Shown here piece by piece: positions 1-9,639 of a stretch of 31,681 nt of DNA. Position numbers and translations under genes: made by a program. The notes under the pieces are model-generated. The model made no database searches. It was given only the letters and a program-made list of their open reading frames with translations, and was not told the DNA's origin. Every line of letters starts with the position of its first letter. Position 1 is the stretch's first letter. The stretch comes from Sporisorium sorghi (Eukaryota; Basidiomycota; Ustilaginomycetes; Ustilaginales; Ustilaginaceae), in NCBI GenBank assembly GCA_023212695.1, contig JALCCG010000249.1, positions 1 through 31,681 on the forward strand. Direction: 5' to 3'.

Positions 1-94
1 TGCAAATACCTCGTGCTTAAGTCAGCAACACTTTTCCTCCGTCTTTTTGAAAAAACTTAGCGCGTATCTAACAAGGTTGTGACAAAGCCCTTCT

Positions 95-126
95 CCCCCC
101 ACCCCCACCCCCCCCCCCCCCCCCCC
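95..126 (+). repeat. Poly-C tract in the TIF6 5' leader
   Basis: A C run interrupted only by A at 101 and 107, ending in 19 uninterrupted C (108-126), lies 10 nt before the TIF6 start codon. It would be part of the mRNA leader, or its DNA could act as a promoter element. The complementary strand is G-rich. A second run of 11 C sits at 934-944 in the 3' flank of the same gene. Confidence 0.9.
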
Positions 127-136
127 TCCTCGCATC

Positions 137-880
137 ATGGCTGTCCGTTGTCAGTTCGAAAACTCGTCCGAGGTCGGCGTATTCGCACGTCTCACCAACG
201 CCTACTGTCTCGTCGCCATCGGTGGCAGTGCCAACTTGTACTCCACCTTTGAAGCCGAGCTTGCGGACGTCATTCCCGTGGTGCACTGCTCGATCGCCGG
301 AACGCGCCTCGTTGGTCGTCTCACCGTCGGCAACCGCCACGGCCTGCTCGTACCCTCGACAACGACGGATCAGGAGCTGCAGCATCTGCGCAACTCGCTT
401 CCCGAATCCGTCGCCATCCAACGTGTGGAAGAGCGCCTGTCTGCGCTCGGCAACGTGATTGCGTGCAACGACCACGTCGCCTTGGTCCACCCTGATTTGG
501 ACCGCGAGACCGAGGAGATCATTGCGGATGTGCTCAAGGTCGAGGTCTTCCGCCAAACCGTCGGCGACAATGTGCTCGTGGGCTCGTACTCGGCTATTTC
601 CAACCGGGGCGCGCTGACGCACCCGCGAACGTCGCTCCAGGACCAGGACGAGCTCTCGTCGCTCCTCCAGGTACCCTTGGTGGCAGGAACCGTCAACCGC
701 GGCTCGGATCTCATCGGTGCTGGATTGGTGGTGAATGACTTTGCGGCCTTCTGTGGAACAGACGCGACCGCGACAGAGATCAGCGTCATCGAGAGCGTGT
801 TCAAGCTCAGTGGCGCCGCCCAGAATGGCCGAGACACGGTCAACGAGCTCAGAGATGCGCTCGTCGATACGTACGCTTAA
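137..880 (+). CDS. TIF6: Eukaryotic translation initiation factor 6 (eIF6/Tif6), ribosome anti-association factor
   Basis: Intronless, 247 aa, about the length of eIF6 across eukaryotes (about 245). In known systems eIF6 binds the 60S subunit, is needed for 60S maturation in the nucleolus, and blocks early joining to 40S until it is released. The whole pentein-fold protein is recognisable: N-terminal start [17 protein letters not shown], then [12 protein letters not shown], the [14 protein letters not shown] stretch, the [14 protein letters not shown] region, the [11 protein letters not shown] region, and a C-terminal block with [16 protein letters not shown]. The start at 137 is the first in-frame ATG and begins exactly at the conserved N terminus. 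The gene is convergent with the glucosidase II beta gene, with stop codons 107 bp apart. Nothing looks broken. Identification is close to certain. Confidence 0.98.
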   Translation: MAVRCQFENSSEVGVFARLTNAYCLVAIGGSANLYSTFEAELADVIPVVHCSIAGTRLVGRLTVGNRHGLLVPSTTTDQELQHLRNSLPESVAIQRVEERLSALGNVIACNDHVALVHPDLDRETEEIIADVLKVEVFRQTVGDNVLVGSYSAISNRGALTHPRTSLQDQDELSSLLQVPLVAGTVNRGSDLIGAGLVVNDFAAFCGTDATATEISVIESVFKLSGAAQNGRDTVNELRDALVDTYA

Positions 881-987
881 GGGTTTTTCATTGTACAACT
901 TGTCATCACAAGAGCTTGTCCAACGTCATCTTTCCCCCCCCCCCTTTAGTGTGCGGATCGATCTGTCTTTTGGTGTTCAGTTCTCGA

Positions 988-2824
988 CTAGAGCTCGTCC
1001 TTGACCTGGTGTCCTTGCACCCCCGCTCCTCCTCCTCCTTGCTGCTGCTCCGACTGCGCCTTCACCGGAAAACACACGGCGGGAGTAGCCACCTTGATCG
1101 AGTAGGTACACTTCTCGGCCTCAAACACGTCCAGCACCCTATTCTCGACCCCACACTCCAGATCGACAATCGCACTCCTTTCAGGCCCATTCCAGCACTT
1201 CTGCCCGCGCGCATAGATCTGCTGCAGCCAGAACGCGTCCTCGTCCTCACGCTTATCCTGGCGCGGGTTGAACTGCGAGAAACTTCCCAACGAGATCTGG
1301 GCGCCGCCGTTGTTGGGGATCTGCGTGGCGCGGCCGAAGAAGCAGTATTCGTACGTGTACTCGCCCATGTCTTTGCTGAAGCACTTGTTTTCGAGAGCTT
1401 TGAACTCGGCGTCGCGGCCGTAGCGCGTGGCGAACTCGCCGAGGCGGTGCTTGCGCGTCGCCAGATCCTGCGTAGTGCGCGAGAGGTGGTTCGCTGCATC
1501 CGTGTGCGCGCGGCGCGCTGCAGAGACCTTCTCGGGTTCATCCGACGTCGTTGTAGAAGAGGCGGACTTGGGTCGCATGCGCTTGACGTCCGTGATGACG
1601 TTGGCCTTGAGCAGCACATCGAGCAAGGTATCGACCATGGCTTCAAAGTAGGGCACGATGCCATCGGGCAAGTACTCGTGGATGCGGAAGAGCAGTCCGC
1701 CGTCCGACTCGGCGGTGAAGGCGCGCTTGTCGTGCGCGCCTTCACCGCCCAGCCCGCGATCCATCACGTCGAGCGGGTCGTCGCTCAGCAGCGCTGCGAG
1801 TTTGCTGGATGGCCAGTCGCCCTCGTCGAGCAGCTGGCTGAGCTTGACGTTCTCGGCTGCGAGCTGGTCGACCGTGTTGGCCTGATCCGCGTCTGCTTCG
1901 GAAGCGGCAGCAGCAGCGACGATACCGCGCCACTCGTTGTACGCTACGACGGCGCCCTTGACGGCCATGTCTTGGTAGTTGGGGTTGTAGCCTTTCGCCA
2001 GGTCGTCGAGCAGGAGCGTGAGTGTCGACAGTTCGGATGTGAGCGCGGCGTTCTTGTCCTGCAGCGCTTTGATCGCATTCTGGTGGTCGACGAGTTTGGC
2101 GTAGAGGGGCGTCTTGATCTTGGCGTCGACGACGTCCTTGTCCGATGTCTCTGCGCGCGCCAGATCGTTCTTGAGTCTGGCCTCGTTCTCGGTAGCCACT
2201 TGAACTTGGATCTCGAGCTTGGCGATTTCCGCTTGGAGCGATTCTTTCTGCTTGCGACCATCCGCAATGTACCTGTCGCGGATCTTGGCACCTGCGCGAC
2301 GCAGATTGTCGAGCTCGGTCAGCTTTTTACGGTACTCCTTGCCGACTTTTGCGCATCGATCGGGGCAGTGAACCTTGCCGTCGGTCTCATCAGAGCCGTC
2401 GCAGCATTCAGGATCGCAGATGCCATCGTCGACGCGACTGGAGCGGATGTAGGCGGGCATGTGGCCGTGGTTGGCGCAGTAGAAGGAGGAGTTGGGACAG
2501 GCAGAGGTGCCCGGTTCGTCCGAGCCGTCGGGGCAGTCGCAATAGTCGTCGTTGATGGCGGACCAGGAGAGTTGCTTGGAGCCGTCGAGGCACTTCCATC
2601 TCAATTGGCCTTGTGCGTTCTTCGATGGTTGATATTTGGCGGCGTCTGCAACGAGAATCAAGATGGATGGGATGGTCAGTGATAAGAGTGCAGATAGAAG
2701 AAGAGTGGGGGTCGAACATACCTGCGGGAGCGACACCTCGCAACGGTTTTGATGAGGAAGAAGCTGAAGCCGAGATGGCGCCTGCTGCGAGTGCGGCTAC
2801 GACCAGGTTATTGAGTCGTACCAT
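988..2824 (-). CDS. GTB1: Glucosidase II beta subunit (PRKCSH/Gtb1-like), ER lumen, one intron
   Basis: Spliced from exon 2824-2722 and exon 2645-988. The 76-nt intron (2721-2646) starts GTATGT and ends GCAG, and the join restores the frame, giving 586 aa. Exon 1 encodes a signal peptide (MVRLNNLVVAALAAGAISA). Then follow two LDL-receptor class A-like, Cys/Asp-rich modules (CDCPDGSDEPGTSACPN and CDPECCDGSDE, roughly residues 50-125), a long charged coiled-coil region (about 140-260), and a C-terminal mannose-6-phosphate receptor homology (MRH) domain (about 460-565). That domain has paired cysteines and the expected Gln, Arg, Glu and Tyr sugar-binding positions. The protein ends in KDEL, the ER retrieval signal. 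In known systems the beta subunit retains the catalytic alpha subunit in the ER and uses the MRH domain to promote glucose trimming of N-glycans in the calnexin cycle. A start at 2736 without splicing gives a poorer N terminus, so the spliced model is preferred. Confidence 0.95.
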
Positions 2825-3135
2825 GTCGATGCAAAGTAGGATGCGCAGTCGAGTGCGAATGCGGGTGCCGAGGATGATGATGGTGGTGTTAGAAAGCAAG
2901 AAGCAAGAAAGCGGCACAGTTGAAATTGCGCAGTTTTCAAAGTCATGAGTGCGCGTCCCTTTTCCACTCGAAAATTGGCTCGTGCTTGAACCACAATCGG
3001 GTTCCAGATCTTGTTCCCGATCTGACGCTATGTCCGATTCAGTGTTGCTTTTTGGTGGGTCCAATTGCAACGCGGTGCACGAGAGAACAACGACGACGAT
3101 GAATATCATCTACCACCATCCTTCTATCAGCAAAG
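2825..3135. promoter_or_regulatory. Divergent promoter region, GTB1 / dynein light chain
   Basis: A 311-bp gap separates the ATG of the minus-strand glucosidase II beta gene (2824) from the ATG of the plus-strand dynein light chain gene (3136), so both promoters must lie here unless they extend into coding sequence. I see no convincing TATA box or other named element. An ATG at 3100 lies out of frame with the dynein start and would open a short upstream reading frame. Confidence 0.6.
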
Positions 3136-4133
3136 ATGACAACACTAGCATCAGCAGCACCGCCAGAAACAGCGGCAACGCGACCACGGCGCTCTGCATC
3201 GTCCTCCGCATCCGCACTCGGCGGTGCAGCTTCTCCCGTCTCCGCTCCACATCCATCACGAACAAGGTGAGCGCGCATCGCCTTATATCCTCTTTCTGCA
3301 AGCAGCATTTGCTCACTGACATCCTCGCATCGCTACTACAGATTCGACGCAGCACAACTCCAGCCGCATCTGACGAGCACGCTAGCGCAACGTCTACGCA
3401 ACGCAGCATGGGACAAGTCGGATAAGGAAAAGAACCGCGCTCTCAGCAGGTCCATTGCCGAGGTCGTCAAGGCCAAGATGCTGGGTGAGTGGGGCAGCGG
3501 TCAGCGTATGCTCTTTGAAGCGTTTTCGATGCTGACGGTTGTTCTTGCGTTGGTGCTGGATGATGCGACGTAGAGATCGAACCAAAAGGTACAGTTCAAC
3601 TGGCCAGAGACAGCAACGACGAGTGAAATGGCGGCTCACCGTACCATCCGCATCATCGGTGCGATATCGTCTCAACAGGCTTCAAGTATATCGTTCAAGT
3701 CCAACTCGTCGAGAATCTGGGTCAAGGCGGAAGGTGCGTTCTTGCTCAATTTCCCCGGTCTACCATCTCGAACTGCTGCTGAAGTCTTGTCCTTCTTCAC
3801 ACGCTCGCTTGTCAAATTGCAACATCACACTCCTTCACAATCCACAGAGGTACGTTCTATCTTTGCTGCAAACGAGCAACGTTTTCCAAAAGACACACTC
3901 AAACTGACACGCGCGCGTTTTCTTAACAGCCGACCTCGCATGTCACTGGGAAGACACGGACAGTGTGGTTCAGGACATGTATTCCAATGTGAGTTCTCGG
4001 CTCAGCACCACCATCGCTTGCCTGTCCACGTTCGCTGCTGACACTTGTTGGCACTTGTTGCACGCTGCACACTTCTCTACACGTGCAGGACACGCTGATC
4101 TGTACGGTTTTGTGTTTTGCCATTCGCACGTGA
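3136..4133 (+). CDS. Tctex1-type dynein light chain (DYNLT family), seven exons including a 2-nt micro-exon
   Basis: Exons: 3136-3266, 3342-3484, 3574-3588 (15 nt), 3679-3733, 3848-3849 (2 nt), 3930-3988 and 4089-4133. Together they are 450 nt, giving 149 aa and a stop with no internal stop. Every intron starts GT and ends AG. The product has a Ser/Ala/Pro-rich N-terminal tail (about 1-43) and then the Tctex fold: an helical part, the GFKYIVQVQLVENLGQGG strand (about 97-114), CHWEDTD, and the C-terminal strand DTLICTVLCFAIRT, which matches the family ending (for example NDSLFCVVAAFG in animal members). Tctex light chains bind the dynein intermediate chain and are thought to help assemble cytoplasmic dynein and attach cargo. 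Without the 2-nt exon the frame is lost before CHWEDTD. The one alternative I see is a GC-AG intron starting at 3736, which has a poor donor. It is convergent with SUS1. Family call firm; exact splicing at 3733-3930 inferred. Confidence 0.88.
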
Positions 4134-4332
4134 ACATGGGTTTTGTTGTCATTCTATTCACCGATTGTGCTTGTGCTGTTGGCTCAAGCGAGAAATTGCG
4201 GAGCGTTGCGCTTCTGTCGAGCCCTGTGGATGCGCGCCCAGAGACAGTTTGGTTTGCGGTGAAAAGTTCAAGCCATGTGGTGCAAAAGGGGGGTATATGT
4301 TGGCATTCGTCATGTTGGCCGCAACGCAAGTC

Positions 4333-4745
4333 TCAGGCATCTTCGAGGTTCCGATCGAGAAAGTCGCTCAACTTATCGAGCAGATGCGCTTTGACGTGTG
4401 GTGGCAGGGTGTCTGTGCCCAAACAACCGAAACCGTCAGCTCTGCCATCCTCATGCACGTCCGGAATAAGAGTAACACACCTTTAGCATGCGGCGTAAGC
4501 ACGTCCATCAGATCCGGCACACTGAGCACCGGCTGCGTTTTCGCCTTACTCGTGGCAAAGCTCTGGAACTCGTTTTCCCAGCCGGACTCGTCGAGCATGC
4601 GTCGCAGCAGGATGAGCAGCCGCTGCCATTCGCCCGAAGCGACGAGACGCTGGTGCAGCGCGTTGTACAGCTCGTCCCCGCCCTCGGCTGCGTCGGTGGT
4701 GGTGGAGGTGGGAGGCAAGGTAGCGGACAGTTCTCCTTCTTCCAT
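4333..4745 (-). CDS. SUS1: Sus1/ENY2, subunit of SAGA deubiquitinase module and TREX-2, one intron
   Basis: Spliced from exon 4745-4481 and exon 4412-4333. The 68-nt intron (4480-4413) begins GTGTGT and ends ACAG, giving 114 aa. After an acidic N-terminal tail of about 20 residues, the helical Sus1/ENY2 fold reads LYNALHQRLVASGEWQRLL, then LDESGWENE, then VPDLMDVLTPHAK. After the intron comes TLPPHVKAHLLDKLSDFLD, which is the conserved last helix. In known systems Sus1 joins histone H2B deubiquitination by SAGA to mRNA export at the nuclear pore through TREX-2. The family is usually about 96-101 aa, so the extra length is the N-terminal tail. Without splicing the frame runs into a non-conserved tail, which supports the intron. 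SUS1 of budding yeast also has introns, unusual there. It shares a 209-bp divergent promoter with SFM1. Confidence 0.93.
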
Positions 4746-4954
4746 TTTGTTTGTGAGGTAGAGTGGTCGTGTAGGATAGAGGTTGAGGTTGGTGCGCTGA
4801 GAGCGATTTGTGCGCCTTTTGGCGTTCGGAACTCGGAACTCGGAACTCGGATTCGAAAATCACCCCCCAAAAAAAAAAAAAAAAAAAAAAAGCGGTTTTG
4901 CGGAAAGATTTTTCTTCTTGTACCACCAACCACCATCTCGAACCGCTCGCAACC
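4746..4954. promoter_or_regulatory. Divergent promoter SUS1 / SFM1 with GGAACTC repeat and A23 tract
   Basis: A 209-bp gap lies between the SUS1 start (4745) and the SFM1 start (4955). It contains three near-perfect heptamer copies of GGAACTC at about 4828-4850 and a run of 23 A at 4869-4891 that ends 63 nt before the SFM1 ATG. Poly(dA:dT) tracts of this size are known to exclude nucleosomes, so this run may define the open region shared by both genes. Confidence 0.6.
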
Positions 4955-5758
4955 ATGTCAGCTTCACCGCCCAAACGCCCGCAATACGTGATCGAGCACA
5001 TGGAAGAGGACGACCCGTCTGCACCCTCCAAGTTCCCACAATGGGCGTTGCTCGAGTACCGGCACATGCTGCAGCTCGTCGGTGCCGGGTCCACGGTGCA
5101 CTTTACCTCGTTGTCTCACGCCTCGCTCGACTCGCTCCGCACTTGGCTCTCCTCCTCATCCTCGTCCTCGGGATCTTGGGCGTCGTTCGAGCTGCACACG
5201 GCGAGCATCACCACACTCATGGAGCAGCGCGGTGCGTCCAAGGACAAGGTATGCCTGCTCGATCCCAAATCGCCGTACGCCGTATCCATCAGCGACGCGG
5301 GGCTTTACCCTAGCGATTCCGCGAAGCCTGAAGCGGCAGGCGGGCCGTTCGAGTTTTTTCTATATGGCGGTATCCTGGGCGACGACCCGCCGCGGGACCG
5401 CACCGCGTCGCTCCGCCAGCTCGGCTTCCCCTCCCGCCACCTAGGCGGCATCCAAATGACCACAGACACCGCGCTCGGCGTCACGAAACGATGCGTCGAA
5501 GACGCCCTCCTCCTCGCACTGGACGACACCAAGGAGCAGGAGCAGCAGTGGGGCGATGGAAAGCACGCAAAGGGCAAGCTCGAGTGGGTGAATCACCCAG
5601 AGCTTAGTTTCGGCAAGGGTGAGAGCGTCGAGATGCCGTTCAGGTACATGGTCGACGAGGCGAGGGGGGCGGGCAGGGACGGCAAGCCGCAGCCGCTCAT
5701 GCCGGACGGGATGAGGGAGCTCATCAGCACTGATTTGGATAGGTGTTTTGAGTTTTAG
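4955..5758 (+). CDS. SFM1: SPOUT-family protein arginine methyltransferase Sfm1
   Basis: Intronless, 267 aa, against about 213 aa for yeast Sfm1; the extra length is in loops and an N-terminal Pro/Lys tail. Conserved blocks in order: YVIEHMEE (about 11-18), WALLEY, VCLLDP (99-104), GGILGDDPPRDRT (138-150), HLGGIQMTTDTA (162-173, the knotted S-adenosylmethionine site), and a C-terminal FRYMVDEARG...LMPDGMRELI. The yeast protein methylates an arginine of ribosomal protein Rps3 and is an unusual SPOUT enzyme acting on protein rather than RNA; the same role is inferred here. The reading frame is open back to 4808, but that part translates the A23 tract into poly-Lys, so the ATG at 4955, next to the conserved start, is chosen. 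Confidence 0.93.
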   Translation: MSASPPKRPQYVIEHMEEDDPSAPSKFPQWALLEYRHMLQLVGAGSTVHFTSLSHASLDSLRTWLSSSSSSSGSWASFELHTASITTLMEQRGASKDKVCLLDPKSPYAVSISDAGLYPSDSAKPEAAGGPFEFFLYGGILGDDPPRDRTASLRQLGFPSRHLGGIQMTTDTALGVTKRCVEDALLLALDDTKEQEQQWGDGKHAKGKLEWVNHPELSFGKGESVEMPFRYMVDEARGAGRDGKPQPLMPDGMRELISTDLDRCFEF

Positions 5759-6300
5759 CTTCGACCAAGCAAGCAAAGGTGCGCTAGAAGCAATGGCAAC
5801 TGGCTTTCGACGCAGAGGTCGACGATGGCTTGGTTTGCGGTACAGAGTCGATGTGCGTGAGAGCAGCGTGCAAAACGGCGCAAAGTGCAAGGAGCCGCTG
5901 TTTGGGCCGACAGGGGTCGTGATCATCACACAGATCTGTTCGGTGGGACAGGATCGCACCGGTGCCCATCTATGAATCTCGAAGAGGTGCACTCTGAGCA
6001 TCTTGATCTTGTGCGCACCTCTGCATCCGACGTCAACGGCGCACTGGCAAGGCACGAATCCGCAACCCTGCGAAACGATGATCCAACAATACCGTTTACG
6101 AATGACATTGAGATGACAGACATGCACACGAGAGAAACAAACCAAGGGAAGGAAGGGGGGAAGGGGGAATACACCGGGTGGAGCCGGGGACTGCGAACCA
6201 AAAACACCAAAAATACACTGCTGTTGAAGATGCTATAACCTATACCTGTACTGTTTACCAAACCAAACGTCGACGAAGGTGCTCTGTTGAACGCAAGGCA
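5759..6300. other. Convergent intergenic region SFM1 / GTP cyclohydrolase
   Basis: This 542-bp stretch lies between two stop codons facing each other. It should hold both 3' untranslated regions and transcription end sites. The open frames here are short, overlap on both strands and match nothing I know. I see no RNA gene. Confidence 0.6.
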
Positions 6301-7599
6301 CTACCGCTTGTTGATCAAGCTCAAGAACTCCTCCCTAGTCTTCTGCCGATCCCTGAACACGCCCAGCATGCAGCTCGTCATCGTCGTCGCGCCCGGTTTC
6401 TGCACCCCCCTCATAGCCATACACAGATGCTCGCACTCCACGACCACCGCCACACCTTGCGGTCTCAAGGCCTCATCCAGCGCCAGGGCCACCTGCTTTG
6501 TCAACCGTTCCTGCACCTGCAACCGCCGCGCAAACGCCTCTGCGATCCTCGCCAGCTTGCTCAGCCCGATCACCAGCCGGTTCGGAATGTACCCAATGTG
6601 GATCTTGCCCGTAAACGGCACCATATGATGCTCGCACAGCGAAAAAACGGTGATGTCCTTGACGATGACCATCTCGTCGTGCTCCTCGTCGAAGATCGCA
6701 TTGGCGATGACGTCCGATAACCGCGTCTCGTAGCCGTGCGTCATCCACAGCAACGCTTTAGCATAACGCTCTGGGGTCTGGACAAGGCCGGCGCGCTCGG
6801 GGTCTTCGCCGATGCACTCGAGCACGGTGCGGATCGCGTTGGCCAGGCGCACCTTGTTGGCCTCGGCCTGAGCAGGGGTGTGGTTGAGCCGATCGAGTGT
6901 GGCCTTTGCTGGCCAGCCGAGGCCGTTGGTGTCCATGACGGGCGTAGCGGTGCCGGAGGCGGACCAGGAGGAGCCGATGTACGTGCGTTCGCCTGTGGGC
7001 GTGCCGAGCCCGCCACCGCGCGTGGTGGCGAGCAGGTCCAGGTCGGCACTCATCTTGGTCGATGCTGCACCGTGCGTCGCTGCTGGCCCCGCCAAACTGG
7101 ACCGAGATAGCAGGGCGGTCGCAGCCGCATGTGCGTTCGAGTGGTGGTTGTGGTGCTGCAACATCGAAGCAGACGCCGAAGCCGAGGGCGAAATGCTGGA
7201 AGAGCTGGCTTGGACATACGACGTCGACGAGCTGGACGGCAGAGCGGGGCTGGCACTGCCCAAGTTGAGCGACGATACGCCGTTCGCCAGCGCCGACGAC
7301 TGCTGTCTCGTCGTTGTTTTTGTGGAGGCTGTTTTGTCGCTCTCAACCGGGTCGGGTACATCGCCTGGATCACGACCGCAATCCAAACCGTTTCCATCAG
7401 GTGCATAGACGTCGTTGGTGGCAGCCGCACCAGCAACGGGATGCGCTGCTGTTCTGAGTTGGTCGGTGAGCCCCTTGAGCTCGCCCAAAGACATGTTGGC
7501 GCGTTGCAGTGCTGAAGCAAAGAAGGTGTCGAAGAATTCGGAGCCTGAGCTTGGCTGTGGCTGTGGTTGCGATGCTTGCTGATCCTTTGTATCGTCCAT
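6301..7599 (-). CDS. FOL2: GTP cyclohydrolase I, first enzyme of folate/pterin synthesis
   Basis: Intronless, 432 aa. The catalytic core (about residues 225-432) makes 7,8-dihydroneopterin triphosphate from GTP. It shows the zinc ligands C322 and H325 in LCEHHMVPF and C393 in EHLCMAMRG. The 71-residue spacing equals that of the E. coli enzyme (C110 to C181). It also shows [15 protein letters not shown], and the C-terminal TREEFLSLI. About 200 N-terminal residues are low in complexity (Ser, Ala, Gln, Thr) and not part of the enzyme fold; fungal enzymes often carry shorter extensions, and the role here is unknown. The ATG at 7599 is the first in frame. It is divergent from BOL3, with which it shares 314 bp, and convergent with SFM1. 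Confidence 0.97.
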   Translation of the reverse strand: MDDTKDQQASQPQPQPSSGSEFFDTFFASALQRANMSLGELKGLTDQLRTAAHPVAGAAATNDVYAPDGNGLDCGRDPGDVPDPVESDKTASTKTTTRQQSSALANGVSSLNLGSASPALPSSSSTSYVQASSSSISPSASASASMLQHHNHHSNAHAAATALLSRSSLAGPAATHGAASTKMSADLDLLATTRGGGLGTPTGERTYIGSSWSASGTATPVMDTNGLGWPAKATLDRLNHTPAQAEANKVRLANAIRTVLECIGEDPERAGLVQTPERYAKALLWMTHGYETRLSDVIANAIFDEEHDEMVIVKDITVFSLCEHHMVPFTGKIHIGYIPNRLVIGLSKLARIAEAFARRLQVQERLTKQVALALDEALRPQGVAVVVECEHLCMAMRGVQKPGATTMTSCMLGVFRDRQKTREEFLSLINKR

Positions 7600-7913
7600 C
7601 GTGATCCTTCTCTCTATAGATGTTGAAGGATGGTGGTCGAGATGGACGAGGATGGAGAAAAGAAAAAAAAAAAAAAAAAAAGAAGCTGAAAATCAAGTCC
7701 AAAAAAAAAAGGTTTTAATTTTGTGCGCCATTTTTCTGTGCAGTTGAACGACGAGTCAGTGAAAAATGAAAATGGAAAGCGATGCGAATTTATTCGGATT
7801 GGTAATCGCGATTCGCTTTTTCGCTTTTTCGCGCCGTTTCTCTCTCCACCTGTCGCCCAAAGCAAACCTTTTGATCACGACGACGACATTCCCCTTCAAG
7901 TCTCACAGCAACA
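7600..7913. promoter_or_regulatory. Divergent promoter GTP cyclohydrolase / BOL3 with poly-A tracts
   Basis: This 314-bp gap contains a run of 19 A at 7663-7681 and a run of 10 A at 7701-7710. Relative to the cyclohydrolase gene these are T-rich on the sense strand about 65-110 nt before the ATG. No TATA box is clear. Confidence 0.55.
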
Positions 7914-8467
7914 ATGTTTGGCAGCATCACAACAGCAGCGAGAACCACAGCGTTGAGGCGCACTGCAGCAGCCACGGCCGCGTTGCCACTGCGAACGTTG
8001 TCAACAACACGTATACTTTCCAACGCTTCTTCCGCAGCAGAGGAGCAGGAACAGGTGACGGCGGGCGAGCAAAAGATCCGCGACATCTTGACGGCCAAGT
8101 TCAAGCCTTCCGTTCTCAAGGTCCAGGATGTAAGCGGTGAGTGTACACTTCAGCATTCCGGTTCGGAGGAGTTGTGATGCTGATCAAGACCCCTTGTTTG
8201 AACGGTCGTTAAACAGGCGGCTGCGGAAGCTTCTACGCGATCCAGCTCAGCTCCAAGGAGTTCAAGGGTTTGTCGACTGTCAAGGCGCATAGACTGGTCA
8301 ACGAGCAGTTGAAGGATGTGATCAAGGACATTCATGGTTTGCAGGTAGGTTGCCGTCTCTGTTTCCTCTGATTCCGCGTAGGGCGAGCACAACCCGCTGA
8401 CCAGAACCTGCTCTTTTGCTTCCTCCGTGACTGGTAACTGCAGTTGAGAACCGTCGCTGAAGATTAG
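7914..8467 (+). CDS. BOL3: BolA-family protein, mitochondrial Bol3 type, two introns
   Basis: Exons 7914-8136, 8217-8344 and 8444-8467 give 124 aa. Introns are 80 and 99 nt with GTGAGT and GTAGGT donors. The first ~45 residues are rich in Arg, Ala, Ser and Thr with few acids, as in a mitochondrial presequence. The BolA domain follows: KIRDILTAKFKPSVLKVQD, then SGGCGSFYAIQL (74-85), then STVKAHRLVNEQL and the helix ending KDIHGLQ. C77, H99 and H114 are the candidate cluster-binding residues; SGGCGSFY and the short C terminus match BOLA3/Bol3 rather than Bol1. Known function: with glutaredoxin 5 or Nfu1, it passes 4Fe-4S clusters to mitochondrial enzymes such as lipoate synthase. The last exon encodes only seven residues and the stop. 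Confidence 0.93.
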
Positions 8468-8909
8468 TGCCTCAGATGCAATCAGAAAGAATCGACTGTC
8501 GATGCGTGCGTGCGTGCGAGCGCTCAGAATGTCGACAATGTGATCAAGAGATGATCCGAGCACCCGGCTCGCAAGTTATGCTTATCCGCGTCAGTCGGCT
8601 CAAGAACGGCCTTGCAAGCAGCAACGTCGAGTGCAGCTGCCACCATGTCGGCCTTGCCCAGCGACGGTATGTGTTGAATACACGTGGACACGTCATGGAG
8701 CCATGTTGAGTAGGTTGAAGTAGGCCACGGCATCGTCGCGAGCCTCATTCAATAGTTGCAGAAGGTCCATGTATTGGGCAACCGCCACGACAGCACGCTC
8801 CGACACAGTAGCCTTGTTTGCCGCGATTCCAGGCTGATGAGAGATGTGATTGGCGTGACCGCTGATGCAGGGAGGAAGCAAGCAGCAACTTGATGAAGAA
8901 GGGGTTGCT

Positions 8910-8951
8910 AGATCTCAAGATCAAGATCTCAAGATCAAGATCTCAAGATCT
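8910..8951 (+). repeat. Three tandem copies of a 14-bp AGATCTCAAGATCA unit
   Basis: Three consecutive 14-mers (8910-8923, 8924-8937, 8938-8951); the last differs in its final base. The unit contains AGATCT, itself a palindrome. It sits between the BOL3 3' end and the relic region. No function suggested. Confidence 0.9.
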
Positions 8952-9639
8952 CACATCCAAAGTCACTTTTTGCACGCCACAGCTGGCTGAGCTGGCTGAG
9001 TCGCGCGCTCATGGTACCCGGCTAGCCCATGAGCTGGTAAGCAACTCTGTCACGACCCTGCTGAACTCACTGTTGCTCCCAGCGCATGCACAGCTGCTTT
9101 GCTCGACGACAGCTGGGTACGCAGCCGCGTCTATGCGACCAAGCAGCGGTTCGGATTTGGCCTCATCCGACTCGACGACGACGACGACGACGATGCGCAT
9201 GCCTTCCAACAACGAATCTGCACCGGGCGCATTTGATCATCGTCTGGCATCCACGTGGGCCCAACAGAGCCTGGAACAGCCACCGCGTAGTGCACGTTGT
9301 CCACCGACGTGCTCACGGATTCTGCGATACCATTGAGCGCCGGTGGACGTCCACTCGCCATCCGAGCGAGGCGTCAAACCGACCCGCCAAGGCTCCGGCC
9401 ATCACCGCCTTTGGAGGTCCAAGGTGCCGTCGGACAGCTGTCCATCGGGCTAAGATGGTGCTCATCACGTAACGGCATTGCTCGAATGCTGTCCGAGGTC
9501 GACCAAGGTCCAGACGCGACCACCGCCTTGTCTACCAGCCGCACCAAGCGCGCTCGGTGATGTCCAAACCAGGCCTAGGCCACAACTAACATGCTTGCCA
9601 AGGCCTTGCGACCAGTCTCTCTAATGTCGATGCTGCGCA

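Noticed and set aside
68..898. 276-aa minus-strand frame opposite TIF6
   Set aside because: It is the antisense shadow of TIF6; the Gly run comes from the poly-C tract and no family is recognised, while the plus strand encodes a complete eIF6.
916..2682. 588-aa plus-strand frame opposite the glucosidase II beta gene
   Set aside because: Long only because the GC-rich gene on the minus strand has few stops in this antisense frame. The minus strand has a signal peptide, known domains and a KDEL end.
4808..4954. N-terminal extension of SFM1 from an upstream in-frame ATG
   Set aside because: It translates the A23 tract as poly-Lys and is not like any Sfm1; the conserved start is close to the ATG at 4955.
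8150..8563. 137-aa minus-strand frame over BOL3
   Set aside because: It lies opposite BOL3 exons and introns and matches nothing recognisable.
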